From NCBI GenBank assembly GCA_947458675.1, contig CANHAW010000094.1:1-7364 (forward strand): a DNA stretch of 7,364 nucleotides. The letters run 5' to 3'. Under the pieces are notes generated by a model that was not told the origin of the DNA, made no database searches, and was given only the letters and a program-made list of their open reading frames with translations. This stretch comes from Beijerinckiaceae bacterium. Its GTDB lineage: Bacteria > Pseudomonadota > Alphaproteobacteria > Rhizobiales > Beijerinckiaceae. The first letter of the stretch is position 1. Each line of letters opens with the position of its first letter. Positions 1 through 6,355 of the stretch are shown here, piece after piece. Both the position numbers and the translations under genes were made by a program.

Positions 1-672
1 GAACAGATCGCGCCAGGGCCCATCCGGTTTCGCAATGCGCACCTGCCAGGCCGGCGGCGCGCTGCCCGCTTGGGCGGCAATCGACAGGGCGACAATGCCG
101 CCATTGGCGACCCGCTGCGGTATTTTTGCGACCGCCTCGGCAAGACGGGTGGCATGGGGGCCGGGCAGGGCCTTGGGAGCCAGCTCCACCTCGCCACGGG
201 CCTCGGCCGGAATGCAGATTTTCGCGCAAGCCGCATAATTGAAGGTGAGCGCAAGGCGGACGGGAGCGGCTGGATCCTGCGGCTCAATGTCGAGTGGCAG
301 AAGAACCGAGCCGCGATAGCCCAGAACCTGCAGGCCGCTCTCGTCGATCCGCTCAGGCGCAGGAAAGCGCAATTGCGCTGTTTTCACATTGCGCGAGCCC
401 GTCAGCGTAACGGATGGCGGAATGCCTGCATCGCCGGGCTGGCGCCAATAAGTATGCGCATCCCCCTTCAACTCGATTTCAATGCCGGCGCGGTAAAAGG
501 GCGATGGTCCGACATTTTGCAATCCGCCTGCGGCGAGGAGCCGCGCCTGCGAATTTGCCCCGGACGTCCAGGCGCTGGCCATGTCCTGGCCTGCCGCAAA
601 GCCCGGCATCAGCAGGCTGCATGCAGCCAATAGTCTGACGAAAATCAAGAATTTGGGGCGGGTGTGGATCAT
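1..672 (-). CDS. DsbD N-terminal (DsbD-alpha/'DsbC' domain)-like secreted protein, partial at its C-terminus
   Basis: The reading frame is open from an ATG at 672 to the window edge, giving 224 residues with the C-terminus missing. The first 28 or so residues look like a Sec signal peptide: basic start (HTRPK), hydrophobic stretch, and an FAAG cleavage-like site before QD. A lipobox-like LAAC ends at Cys18, but the hydrophobic stretch continues past it, so plain secretion seems likelier than lipidation. Residues 50-200 resemble the beta-sandwich domain of DsbD-alpha/ScsB proteins, including the HTYWRQPGDAG stretch and a CAKIC pair (Cys149, Cys153). In that family the cysteine pair passes electrons to periplasmic thiol partners. 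The pair here is CxxxC, tighter than the spacing I recall for E. coli DsbD. Whether a membrane DsbD-beta domain follows cannot be seen; many rhizobial relatives carry the alpha domain alone. No strong Shine-Dalgarno precedes the ATG. The gene is divergent from yqgE. Family call fairly sure; partner unknown. Confidence 0.82.
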   Translation of the reverse strand, partial: MIHTRPKFLIFVRLLAACSLLMPGFAAGQDMASAWTSGANSQARLLAAGGLQNVGPSPFYRAGIEIELKGDAHTYWRQPGDAGIPPSVTLTGSRNVKTAQLRFPAPERIDESGLQVLGYRGSVLLPLDIEPQDPAAPVRLALTFNYAACAKICIPAEARGEVELAPKALPGPHATRLAEAVAKIPQRVANGGIVALSIAAQAGSAPPAWQVRIAKPDGPWRDLF

Positions 673-769
673 GGAACGTTTGTGCTGTCGGCCCTGTTGA
701 TCCGCCACACAAGATGGCGTGAGGGGGCCGCTTGGCCCTTCCTTGTTCTGCGGTGAGTGAAGGCGTAGC
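673..769. promoter_or_regulatory. Divergent intergenic region between the DsbD-like gene and yqgE
   Basis: These 97 bp separate two divergent start codons, so promoters for both genes should lie here or just inside the coding ends. I found no convincing -35/-10 pair in either direction. The stretch holds two small inverted repeats: CGCCA-N7-TGGCG at 703-719, and GGGCC-GCTT-GGCCC at 725-738, which G-U pairs could extend to 723-740 in RNA. The first could be an operator half-site pair and the second a 5'-leader hairpin for yqgE. Both ideas are inference from symmetry alone, and arms of five bases arise easily by chance in G+C-rich DNA. Confidence 0.4.
759..763 (+). promoter_or_regulatory. Ribosome binding site of yqgE
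   Basis: GAAGG lies six bases before the ATG at 770. It is a good Shine-Dalgarno match and supports that start over the in-frame ATG at 779. Confidence 0.65.
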
Positions 770-1393
770 ATGTTCGGCATGACATTCGAAACGACAGGCG
801 CTGCAAATCGCTCATCGGGATATCTGGATGGTCAGTTCCTGCTGGCCATGCCGGGCATGCCCGATCAACGTTTCGCCCGCGCGGTGATTTATATTTGCGC
901 CCATTCATCTGACGGCGCCATGGGTCTGATCGTCAATCAGCCCTCGCGCAAAGTCACCTTCCCCGATCTGCTTTTGCAGCTTGAACTTGTCGAGCCCAAC
1001 GAACTCATTCGCCTGCCGGCACCGGCAGAGGCGATGCCAGTGCTCAAGGGCGGCCCTGTGGAAACCGGTCGCGGTTTCGTTTTGCACAGCGCCGATTTCT
1101 TCATCGACAATTCGACTTTGCCGATCGATGAGGCTGTCTCGCTCACGGCAACGGTGGATATTTTGCGCGCCATTGCCAAAGGCGAGGGACCGCAAAAAGC
1201 GGTTCTGGCGCTGGGCTATGCCGGTTGGTCGCCGGGGCAACTCGAGGAAGAAATCCAGCAGAATGGCTGGCTCAATATTCCCGGCGATCCGGCTCTTCTG
1301 TTTGATTCCGATCACGCGGCCAAATATGGCCGCTGCCTGCGCATGATCGGCATCGATCCGGCCATGCTGTCGGGCGAAGTGGGGCATGCGTGA
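770..1393 (+). CDS. yqgE: YqgE/AlgH family protein (UPF0301, DUF179)
   Basis: This 207-residue cytoplasmic protein belongs to the widespread YqgE/AlgH family, whose biochemical role is not settled. In Pseudomonas aeruginosa the name AlgH comes from an effect on alginate gene expression. Hallmarks visible are the N-terminal block [10 protein letters not shown] (residues 21-30), the [20 protein letters not shown] stretch (34-53) followed by IVNQPS, a [17 protein letters not shown] segment near residues 97-109, and an [15 protein letters not shown] block near 146-160. Length is at or slightly above the usual 180-200, from a short N-terminal extension before the conserved core. There is no signal peptide or membrane segment. 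A GAAGG-like Shine-Dalgarno (GAAGG, 759-763) supports the ATG at 770. It diverges from the DsbD-like gene and converges on the GGDEF/EAL gene with 12 bp between stops. Family identity is near certain; function is unknown. Confidence 0.95.
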   Translation: MFGMTFETTGAANRSSGYLDGQFLLAMPGMPDQRFARAVIYICAHSSDGAMGLIVNQPSRKVTFPDLLLQLELVEPNELIRLPAPAEAMPVLKGGPVETGRGFVLHSADFFIDNSTLPIDEAVSLTATVDILRAIAKGEGPQKAVLALGYAGWSPGQLEEEIQQNGWLNIPGDPALLFDSDHAAKYGRCLRMIGIDPAMLSGEVGHA

Positions 1394-1406
1394 GCGCAAT
1401 TGCGCT
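1393..1406. repeat. 14-bp perfect palindrome at the convergent gene junction
   Basis: AGCGCAATTGCGCT spans the junction between the two convergent stop codons and overlaps the last base of each stop. As RNA it could form only a five-pair stem with an AATT loop, and no run of T follows on either strand, so it is a poor intrinsic terminator. The same 14-mer occurs at 366-379 inside the DsbD-like gene, which suggests codon-driven coincidence at least there. Confidence 0.4.
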
Positions 1407-4285
1407 TATGCGGCTTCGCTGGCGCCCACAAGCCGGCGCGCATCGCTGACGGTGATCGGATGACCGAAAGCATAGCCTTGCGCAAATTCGCAGCCCAATT
1501 GCGATAATTCCACCGCATCGCTTTCGCTCTCGGTGCCCTCGGCAATGACTTCAATACCGAGATCATGTGCAAGACCGACAACTGAGCGCAGGATGACCGG
1601 GCGTGTGCCACCCGCATTGGGGCGCGTCATGCTCTTGTCGATGCGGATCATGTCGATCTTGAGCCGCTGGAGATAGGACAGCGAGGAATAGCCCGTGCCG
1701 AAAGCATCGAGGCAGAGGCCGGCGCCCAGCGAATGCAGGCGCTCCAGCATTTGCGCTGCATTTTCCGGGTTTTCCATGATCAGGCTCTCGGCAATTGCGA
1801 GTTTGAGCGAGCCGGGGATCACTGCCGAGCGTGTCAGCACGCCTTTGACATCGTGAATCAGATCATGGCGCAGCAAATGGCGCGAGGAGAGATTGACCGT
1901 TGCAAAAATGGGCGGCGTCACATCGAGCGCATTTTGCCAGGCGGCGAGTTCGCGCGCCGTGCGCTCCAGCGCAAACATGCCGAGATCGGCAATGACGCCG
2001 GTTTCTTCTGCCACGGGAATGAAATCGCTCGGACTGAGCCGGCCGAGCCGCGGATGGTCCCAGCGCAGCACGGCTTCGAAACCGGCAATGGTGCGATCTT
2101 CCAGACGCACGACCGGCTGGAAGAAAATCTTCATCTCGCCGCGATCGAGCGCGCGCCGCAGATCGGCCTCCAGCAAGGAGCGGTCGGAGCGCAGGGCACG
2201 CATGCTCGGGCGGAAAACTTCCGTGCGATTGGCGCCCAGCCTTTTGGCATGCGACATGGCGACTTCCGCATCTTTCAGCATGTCTTCGCGCTTGGGATGA
2301 ACCTGCACATCGTAAAGCGCAATGCCGACTGAGCCGGTCAGCGCGACTTCGCGTTCGCCAAAGGAAATCGGCGTCGAGATCGCGCGGCGGATGGAATCGG
2401 CAAGGCTCACGATCTTCTCGTGATTCATTTCCGAGAGCAGGATGATCGCGAATTGGTCGCCGGCCGTGCGCGAGAGCGTATCTTGTTCGCGCAGCAGGCG
2501 GTTGAGGCGCCGCGAGATCGTGAGCAGAATGGAATCGCCGGCCGACAGGCCGACAGCCTCATTCACCTGCCGGAAGCGATCGAGATCGATGCAGAGCACG
2601 GTGGGATAACGATATTGGTCGATCCGCGCATTGTTGAGCGCGTTTTCAAGCCGGTCGAAGAAAATCTCGCGGTTCGGCAGGCCCGTGAGATTGTCATGCA
2701 CGGCATCCTGCAGCAGGCGCTCTTCGGTTGTCTTGATCTCGGTAATGTCTGAGAGCGTGCCGACAACGCGCACAACTTCGCCATCCGCACCCACAACAGG
2801 GCGCGCCTTCAGGATGAACCAGACATAATGGCCATCGCCCGCGCGCAGACGGAAATCGAGTGCAACCCGGCCGCGGCGCTGTTCAAGCACTGTGTCGAGA
2901 CAGGCTGAATAACGGTCGCGATCGAAGGGGTGGAGAATGTCGAGCCAGCCCGAGGCCGGTCCCTCCAGCGCGCCGCGCTTCAGCCCCAGCAATTGTTCGC
3001 CTTCGGGGCTGACGTAAATATTGTCGGACGAGACATCCCAATCGAAAATAATGTCGCCCGCACCCGTCACCGCCAGAGCGCGGCGCTCGGCATCCGAGAC
3101 AAGTCCATGCGCAATGCCGCCGGCAAAAGCATTTTGCATGACGGTGAAACCGATCAGCATGACGATCAGCACGAGACCGCCGATGAGAGCGGGCGAGACA
3201 AGATCGTTGGTGAGCGAACCGGTGACGGTGAAGCCCGCTGCCGACACCCAGATCAGCAGCAGCAGCCATGTCGGGATCAGCATGACCGCGCGGTCATAGC
3301 CATGCGAGGCCAGATACAGGATCAGAATGAAACCGACACCGGCAATGGTCGCCAGAGAAATACGGGCCACGCCGGCCGCCACCGGCGCATCGTAAACCGC
3401 GAGCGCAACAAGTGCGGCCAGAAAGACCAGCCAGACAGTGGCCACATGGGATGCACGCACATGCCAGCGGCTGAGGTTGAGATAGGCGAACAGGAAGACC
3501 AGCAGAGTGGCGGAGAGAATGGTTTCTGCACCCGCGCGCCAGATGCGGTCGGCATCGCCCTGCAGATCGAATAATTTTCCCCAGAAACCGAAATCGATAC
3601 AGACATAGGCGAGCACGGCCCAGGCGAGCGCGGCGGCTGCCGGGAAGATCACCGCACCCTTCACCACGAAGACAATGGTGAGGAACAGCGCCAGCAGGCC
3701 CGAAATGCCGATGATCAGGCCCTTGTAGAGGGTCAGCGATGTGACCTTGTCCTTATAGGCGTCGGGTTCCCACAGATAGATCTGCGGCAGGTTCGGCGTG
3801 CGCAATTCGGCGACATAGGTGACGGTTGTTCCCGGATCCAGCGTCAGGCGGAAAACGTCGGCATCGGGAGAATCCTCACGCTCGGGCGGAAAGCCCTGGC
3901 TGGCTGTAATGGCCGAAACGCGCGAGGCGCCAAGATCGGGCCAGATGACGCCCGAACCCACGAGACGGAAATGGGGCGCCACAATCAGGCGCTCGATCTG
4001 CTCATCCGTATCGTTGGTGAGCGCAAAGACGATCCAGGACGGCTGGGTTCCCGCCTCGCGTGCACTGACTTCGATGCGGCGGATAATGCCGTCCGAGCCC
4101 GGTGCAATCGAGACTTGAATGCGGTCGCCCTGCGCCGAAAAACGCTCAATGGCCGGCGTCAGGTCGATGGCGCGGGCTGACAGGGGCACGCGCACGGTCT
4201 CGACCGCCATGGCCGGCCGCAAGCTGCCGGCAAGCTCGGCGGCAAACAAGGCAAGGAGGAGAAGGAAGCTGAGAAGCCGACGCAC
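1406..4285 (-). CDS. Seven-transmembrane PAS-GGDEF-EAL signalling protein with degenerate catalytic sites
   Basis: This is a 959-residue membrane sensor of the cyclic-di-GMP signalling type. From the GTG at 4285 the order is: signal peptide 1-27 (RRLLSFLLLLALFAA, cleavage near AMA|VE); a periplasmic beta-rich domain about 28-180; seven hydrophobic helices about 183-208, 211-233, 251-271, 280-298, 306-326, 333-355 and 363-387, reminiscent of 7TMR-DISM receptors; PAS with PAC-like end about 398-515; GGDEF about 525-690; EAL about 705-955. The GGDEF signature is AGDQF (608-612), lacking the first Gly and the metal-binding Glu, so cyclase activity is unlikely. The inhibitory-site RxxD (R599-D602) is intact. 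The EAL domain keeps E737 (as EAV), N798, E833, D860, D883, E916 and Q936. It has Ala at 830 (LAIAES, normally ExTES), DAFGTG at 860-865 (normally DDFGTG) and Arg881 at the usual lysine. Phosphodiesterase activity is therefore doubtful. I infer a c-di-GMP receptor or relay for a periplasmic signal. Reading further upstream would overlap the acetyltransferase gene, so the GTG was chosen. Confidence 0.88.
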   Translation of the reverse strand: MRRLLSFLLLLALFAAELAGSLRPAMAVETVRVPLSARAIDLTPAIERFSAQGDRIQVSIAPGSDGIIRRIEVSAREAGTQPSWIVFALTNDTDEQIERLIVAPHFRLVGSGVIWPDLGASRVSAITASQGFPPEREDSPDADVFRLTLDPGTTVTYVAELRTPNLPQIYLWEPDAYKDKVTSLTLYKGLIIGISGLLALFLTIVFVVKGAVIFPAAAALAWAVLAYVCIDFGFWGKLFDLQGDADRIWRAGAETILSATLLVFLFAYLNLSRWHVRASHVATVWLVFLAALVALAVYDAPVAAGVARISLATIAGVGFILILYLASHGYDRAVMLIPTWLLLLIWVSAAGFTVTGSLTNDLVSPALIGGLVLIVMLIGFTVMQNAFAGGIAHGLVSDAERRALAVTGAGDIIFDWDVSSDNIYVSPEGEQLLGLKRGALEGPASGWLDILHPFDRDRYSACLDTVLEQRRGRVALDFRLRAGDGHYVWFILKARPVVGADGEVVRVVGTLSDITEIKTTEERLLQDAVHDNLTGLPNREIFFDRLENALNNARIDQYRYPTVLCIDLDRFRQVNEAVGLSAGDSILLTISRRLNRLLREQDTLSRTAGDQFAIILLSEMNHEKIVSLADSIRRAISTPISFGEREVALTGSVGIALYDVQVHPKREDMLKDAEVAMSHAKRLGANRTEVFRPSMRALRSDRSLLEADLRRALDRGEMKIFFQPVVRLEDRTIAGFEAVLRWDHPRLGRLSPSDFIPVAEETGVIADLGMFALERTARELAAWQNALDVTPPIFATVNLSSRHLLRHDLIHDVKGVLTRSAVIPGSLKLAIAESLIMENPENAAQMLERLHSLGAGLCLDAFGTGYSSLSYLQRLKIDMIRIDKSMTRPNAGGTRPVILRSVVGLAHDLGIEVIAEGTESESDAVELSQLGCEFAQGYAFGHPITVSDARRLVGASEAA

Positions 4286-4463
4286 GATACCCACTTCAAA
4301 CGCGAGCGGCGCGCCGCCCAGGACATGCCGGATGAGCCAGAATAGATCAGTCGGATGCAACCCGTGGACTGCGACCTTGTCGGAAGTTTGATTGGTAAAG
4401 CCCGGGCGGGCAGGGAGCAAGGCTTTGGGGCACAGGCATGCACAGTTTGCCGAGAAAAGTCGC
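4286..4463. other. Intergenic gap between the acetyltransferase gene and the GGDEF/EAL gene
   Basis: This 178-bp gap separates two co-directional minus-strand genes. It holds an inverted repeat AAAGCC/GGCTTT (4397-4402 and 4421-4426) with an 18-base C-rich spacer on the minus strand. It ends in only three T, so it is at best a weak terminator. No clear promoter motif is visible. The gap is wide enough for a separate promoter for the signalling gene, but read-through from the thrC operon is equally possible. Confidence 0.35.
4290..4297 (-). promoter_or_regulatory. Ribosome binding site deciding the GTG start of the GGDEF/EAL gene
   Basis: On the minus strand GAAGTGGG ends four bases before the GTG at 4285 and is the only purine-rich stretch near a start codon ahead of the signal peptide. 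The other in-frame GTG, at 4294, has no such site before it. The match is moderate. Confidence 0.45.
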
Positions 4464-5066
4464 TCAATTCCCGCCGGGGCCGGGCGGGGGGTCGCTTTCC
4501 AGCCGGGCGAAGAGAATATGGTCCTGCCAGACGCCGTTGATCCGCAAATAGGCTCGGGCGAGCCCTTCCTGCTGGAAACCGGCCCGCTCGAGCAGGCGGA
4601 CCGAGCGCTCATTGCGGGGCAGGCAGGCGGCCTCGACCCGGTGCAGGCGCAAATGATCGAAAGCATAGGCAAGGGCTGCCCGGACGGCGCGCGTCATATG
4701 GCCCTTGCCGGCATGGGGCTGTCCCATCCAATAGCCGAGCGTGGCCGATTGTGAGACGCCGCGGCGGACCTGGCCCAGCGTGAGCCCTCCCAGCAGCAGG
4801 CCATCGGGCTCGCGGAAGAGCAGGAAAGGATAGGCCTCGTCGCGCTCGATTTCCTCATTATGGCGGCGCAGGCGACGCCGGAAGGCCGATTTGCTCAGAT
4901 CGTCGGCTGGCCAGGTCGGCTCCCAGGGCACCAGAAAGTCGCGGCTTTTCTCGCGCAATTCGGCCCATTGCGGATAATCGCGCGATTCGAATGGGCGCAG
5001 ATAGACGCCCTCGCCGCGAATGGCGTGGGGCGCTTGTGTCTGGATGCCCAATCGAAAAAGCGCCAT
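4464..5066 (-). CDS. GNAT family N-acetyltransferase, RimJ/RimL-like
   Basis: A 200-residue cytoplasmic acetyltransferase of the RimJ/RimL type (Acetyltransf_3-like fold), using acetyl-CoA. Relatives acetylate N-terminal amines of ribosomal proteins or small molecules; the substrate here cannot be told. The opening GVYLRPFESRDYPQW, then FLVPWEPTWP, is typical of the subfamily. The beta-4 and acetyl-CoA loop is GYWMGQPHAGKGHMT, with the pyrophosphate-binding turn at QPHAGKG (residues 116-122). The C-terminal motif NERSVRLLERAGF (152-164) and the INGVWQDH stretch complete the fold. I chose ATG at 5066, giving MALFRLG as in remembered homologues; TTG at 5075 and GTG at 5072 are in frame upstream but have no better ribosome site. 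It starts 16 bp after the M16 peptidase stop and is probably cotranslated with it. The C-terminus ends in a Pro/Gly-rich tail (DPPPGPGG) of no known role. Confidence 0.9.
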   Translation of the reverse strand: MALFRLGIQTQAPHAIRGEGVYLRPFESRDYPQWAELREKSRDFLVPWEPTWPADDLSKSAFRRRLRRHNEEIERDEAYPFLLFREPDGLLLGGLTLGQVRRGVSQSATLGYWMGQPHAGKGHMTRAVRAALAYAFDHLRLHRVEAACLPRNERSVRLLERAGFQQEGLARAYLRINGVWQDHILFARLESDPPPGPGGN

Positions 5067-5082
5067 CTGCACCAACCGCGTT

Positions 5083-6339
5083 TCAGGCGAGATGTCTTGC
5101 GACCTGCGCCTGTTTCATGACTTTGGCGACATCGCCGAGCGCGACGACGGTTGGCGTTGTGGCCAATGCCCGCTGGCCTGCGCGGCGCACGTCCTCAAGT
5201 GACAACGCATCAATTCTGCCGATGATTTCCTCGCGCGGCAAGACGCGTCCGTAGAAGAGAATTTGCCGCGCAATCTGTTCGGCGCGCGCGGAGGAGGATT
5301 CGAGCGCGGCCAGAAGCGAGACCTTGATCTGCGCCTTGGCGCGATTCATCTCGTCGGCATCGAGATCATGTGCGGCTTTCGCCAGACAATCGAGTGCGAC
5401 CGGCATGAGCGCAGCCACATCCTTGGGTGCAGCCGCTGCATAAAAGCCGAACAGGCCCGTATCTGCATAAGGCCAGAAGAAAGAATAGATCGAATAGGCA
5501 AGGCCGCGCTCTTCGCGCACTTCCTGGAAGAGGCGCGATGACATGCCCCCGCCAATGGCATGGGTGAAAACATGAAGGGCGAATTCATCCTCATGATGAA
5601 AGGATGAACCCTCGAAGCCGACGATCATATGCGTCTGCTCGAGTTTGCGGCGAAGCATTTTCTCGCCACCCCGATAGATGGCAGGCGCGGGCGGTGCTGC
5701 CGATTGCGGGCTCAGCGCCGTGAAACGGCTTTGCACTTGGGCAACGATCTGTGCGTGATCGACTGCGCCGGCTGCAGCAATAATGGCCGAGGGCGCAGCA
5801 TAATGGCGAGCGAGATAGGCCTCGATTGCATGGCGATCGAAAGCGCCGACGCGCTCAGGCGTGCCAAGGATCGTGCGGCCGAGCGGCTGGTTGGGAAAGG
5901 CGGCATCGGTGAAGAGATCGAAGATCAGATCATCGGGCACATCTTCGGCCGCACCAATTTCGGAGATGATGACGCTTTTCTCGCGCTCCAATTCCTGCGC
6001 ATCGAAAAGACTCTGCGTGAGAATGTCGCCAAAAATATCGAGCGCAAGTCCCGTGTCGGAGGCCAGAACGCGCGCATAATAAGCAGTCGTTTCGGAAGAA
6101 GTGGCAGCATTGAGTTCGCCGCCGGCCGCTTCGATTTCTTCGGCAATGGCGCGCGCAGAACGCCGCTTGGTGCCCTTGAAGGCCATATGTTCGAGAAGAT
6201 GCGAAAGGCCGTGTTCGGCCTCGCTTTCATGGCGCGAGCCGGCACCGATCCAGACGCCGAGCGAGGCCGTCTCAAGCTGCGGCATGGAATCGGTGACGAT
6301 CCGCAATCCGGAGGGAAGCGTCGTGATCTCGACACTCAT
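5083..6339 (-). CDS. M16 family zinc metallopeptidase (mitochondrial processing peptidase-like)
   Basis: A 418-residue peptidase of the M16B group, related to the beta subunit of mitochondrial processing peptidase and to bacterial PqqL/YmxG-type enzymes. The inverted zinc motif is complete: HLLEH at residues 47-51, with E50 as catalytic base, and the distal ligand E127 (EREKSVIISE; E120 also conserved) at the expected distance. The N-terminal half covers about 12-160 and the inactive C-terminal half about 165-345. The latter carries the GGGMSSRLFQ block (263-272) and RGLAY (278-282), which hold substrate. No signal peptide is visible, so it is probably cytoplasmic; its substrates are unknown. 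The ATG at 6339 gives MSVEITTLPSGLR, the usual family opening, with a weak AAGAG seven bases ahead (6347-6351). An ATG at 6417 would add 26 non-family residues overlapping thrC. It lies between thrC and the acetyltransferase gene with 16-bp gaps, consistent with one transcript. Confidence 0.94.
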   Translation of the reverse strand: MSVEITTLPSGLRIVTDSMPQLETASLGVWIGAGSRHESEAEHGLSHLLEHMAFKGTKRRSARAIAEEIEAAGGELNAATSSETTAYYARVLASDTGLALDIFGDILTQSLFDAQELEREKSVIISEIGAAEDVPDDLIFDLFTDAAFPNQPLGRTILGTPERVGAFDRHAIEAYLARHYAAPSAIIAAAGAVDHAQIVAQVQSRFTALSPQSAAPPAPAIYRGGEKMLRRKLEQTHMIVGFEGSSFHHEDEFALHVFTHAIGGGMSSRLFQEVREERGLAYSIYSFFWPYADTGLFGFYAAAAPKDVAALMPVALDCLAKAAHDLDADEMNRAKAQIKVSLLAALESSSARAEQIARQILFYGRVLPREEIIGRIDALSLEDVRRAGQRALATTPTVVALGDVAKVMKQAQVARHLA

Positions 6340-6346
6340 GCGCGCG

Positions 6347-6351
6347 CTCTT
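6347..6351 (-). promoter_or_regulatory. Weak ribosome binding site of the M16 peptidase gene
   Basis: AAGAG on the minus strand, seven bases before the ATG at 6339 and just past the thrC stop. It favours this start over the upstream ATG at 6417. Confidence 0.4.
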
Positions 6352-6355
6352 GCGA

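Noticed and set aside
70..633. 187-residue plus-strand open frame
   Set aside because: It is antisense to the DsbD-like gene, whose minus-strand frame has a signal peptide and the CAKIC motif.
2930..3574. 214-residue plus-strand open frame, and a 199-residue one at 1733-2332
   Set aside because: Both are antisense to the GGDEF/EAL gene, rich in low-complexity Arg/Gln/His composition and without family marks.
4397..4426. AAAGCC-N18-GGCTTT as an intrinsic terminator after the acetyltransferase gene
   Set aside because: The loop is long, the stem is six pairs, and only three T follow, so it does not meet the usual pattern.
4286..4672. Upstream extension of the GGDEF/EAL reading frame to a start at 4672, giving 1088 residues
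   Set aside because: The extra 129 residues overlap the acetyltransferase gene by about 200 bp, have no family resemblance and would bury a clear signal peptide that begins right after the GTG at 4285.
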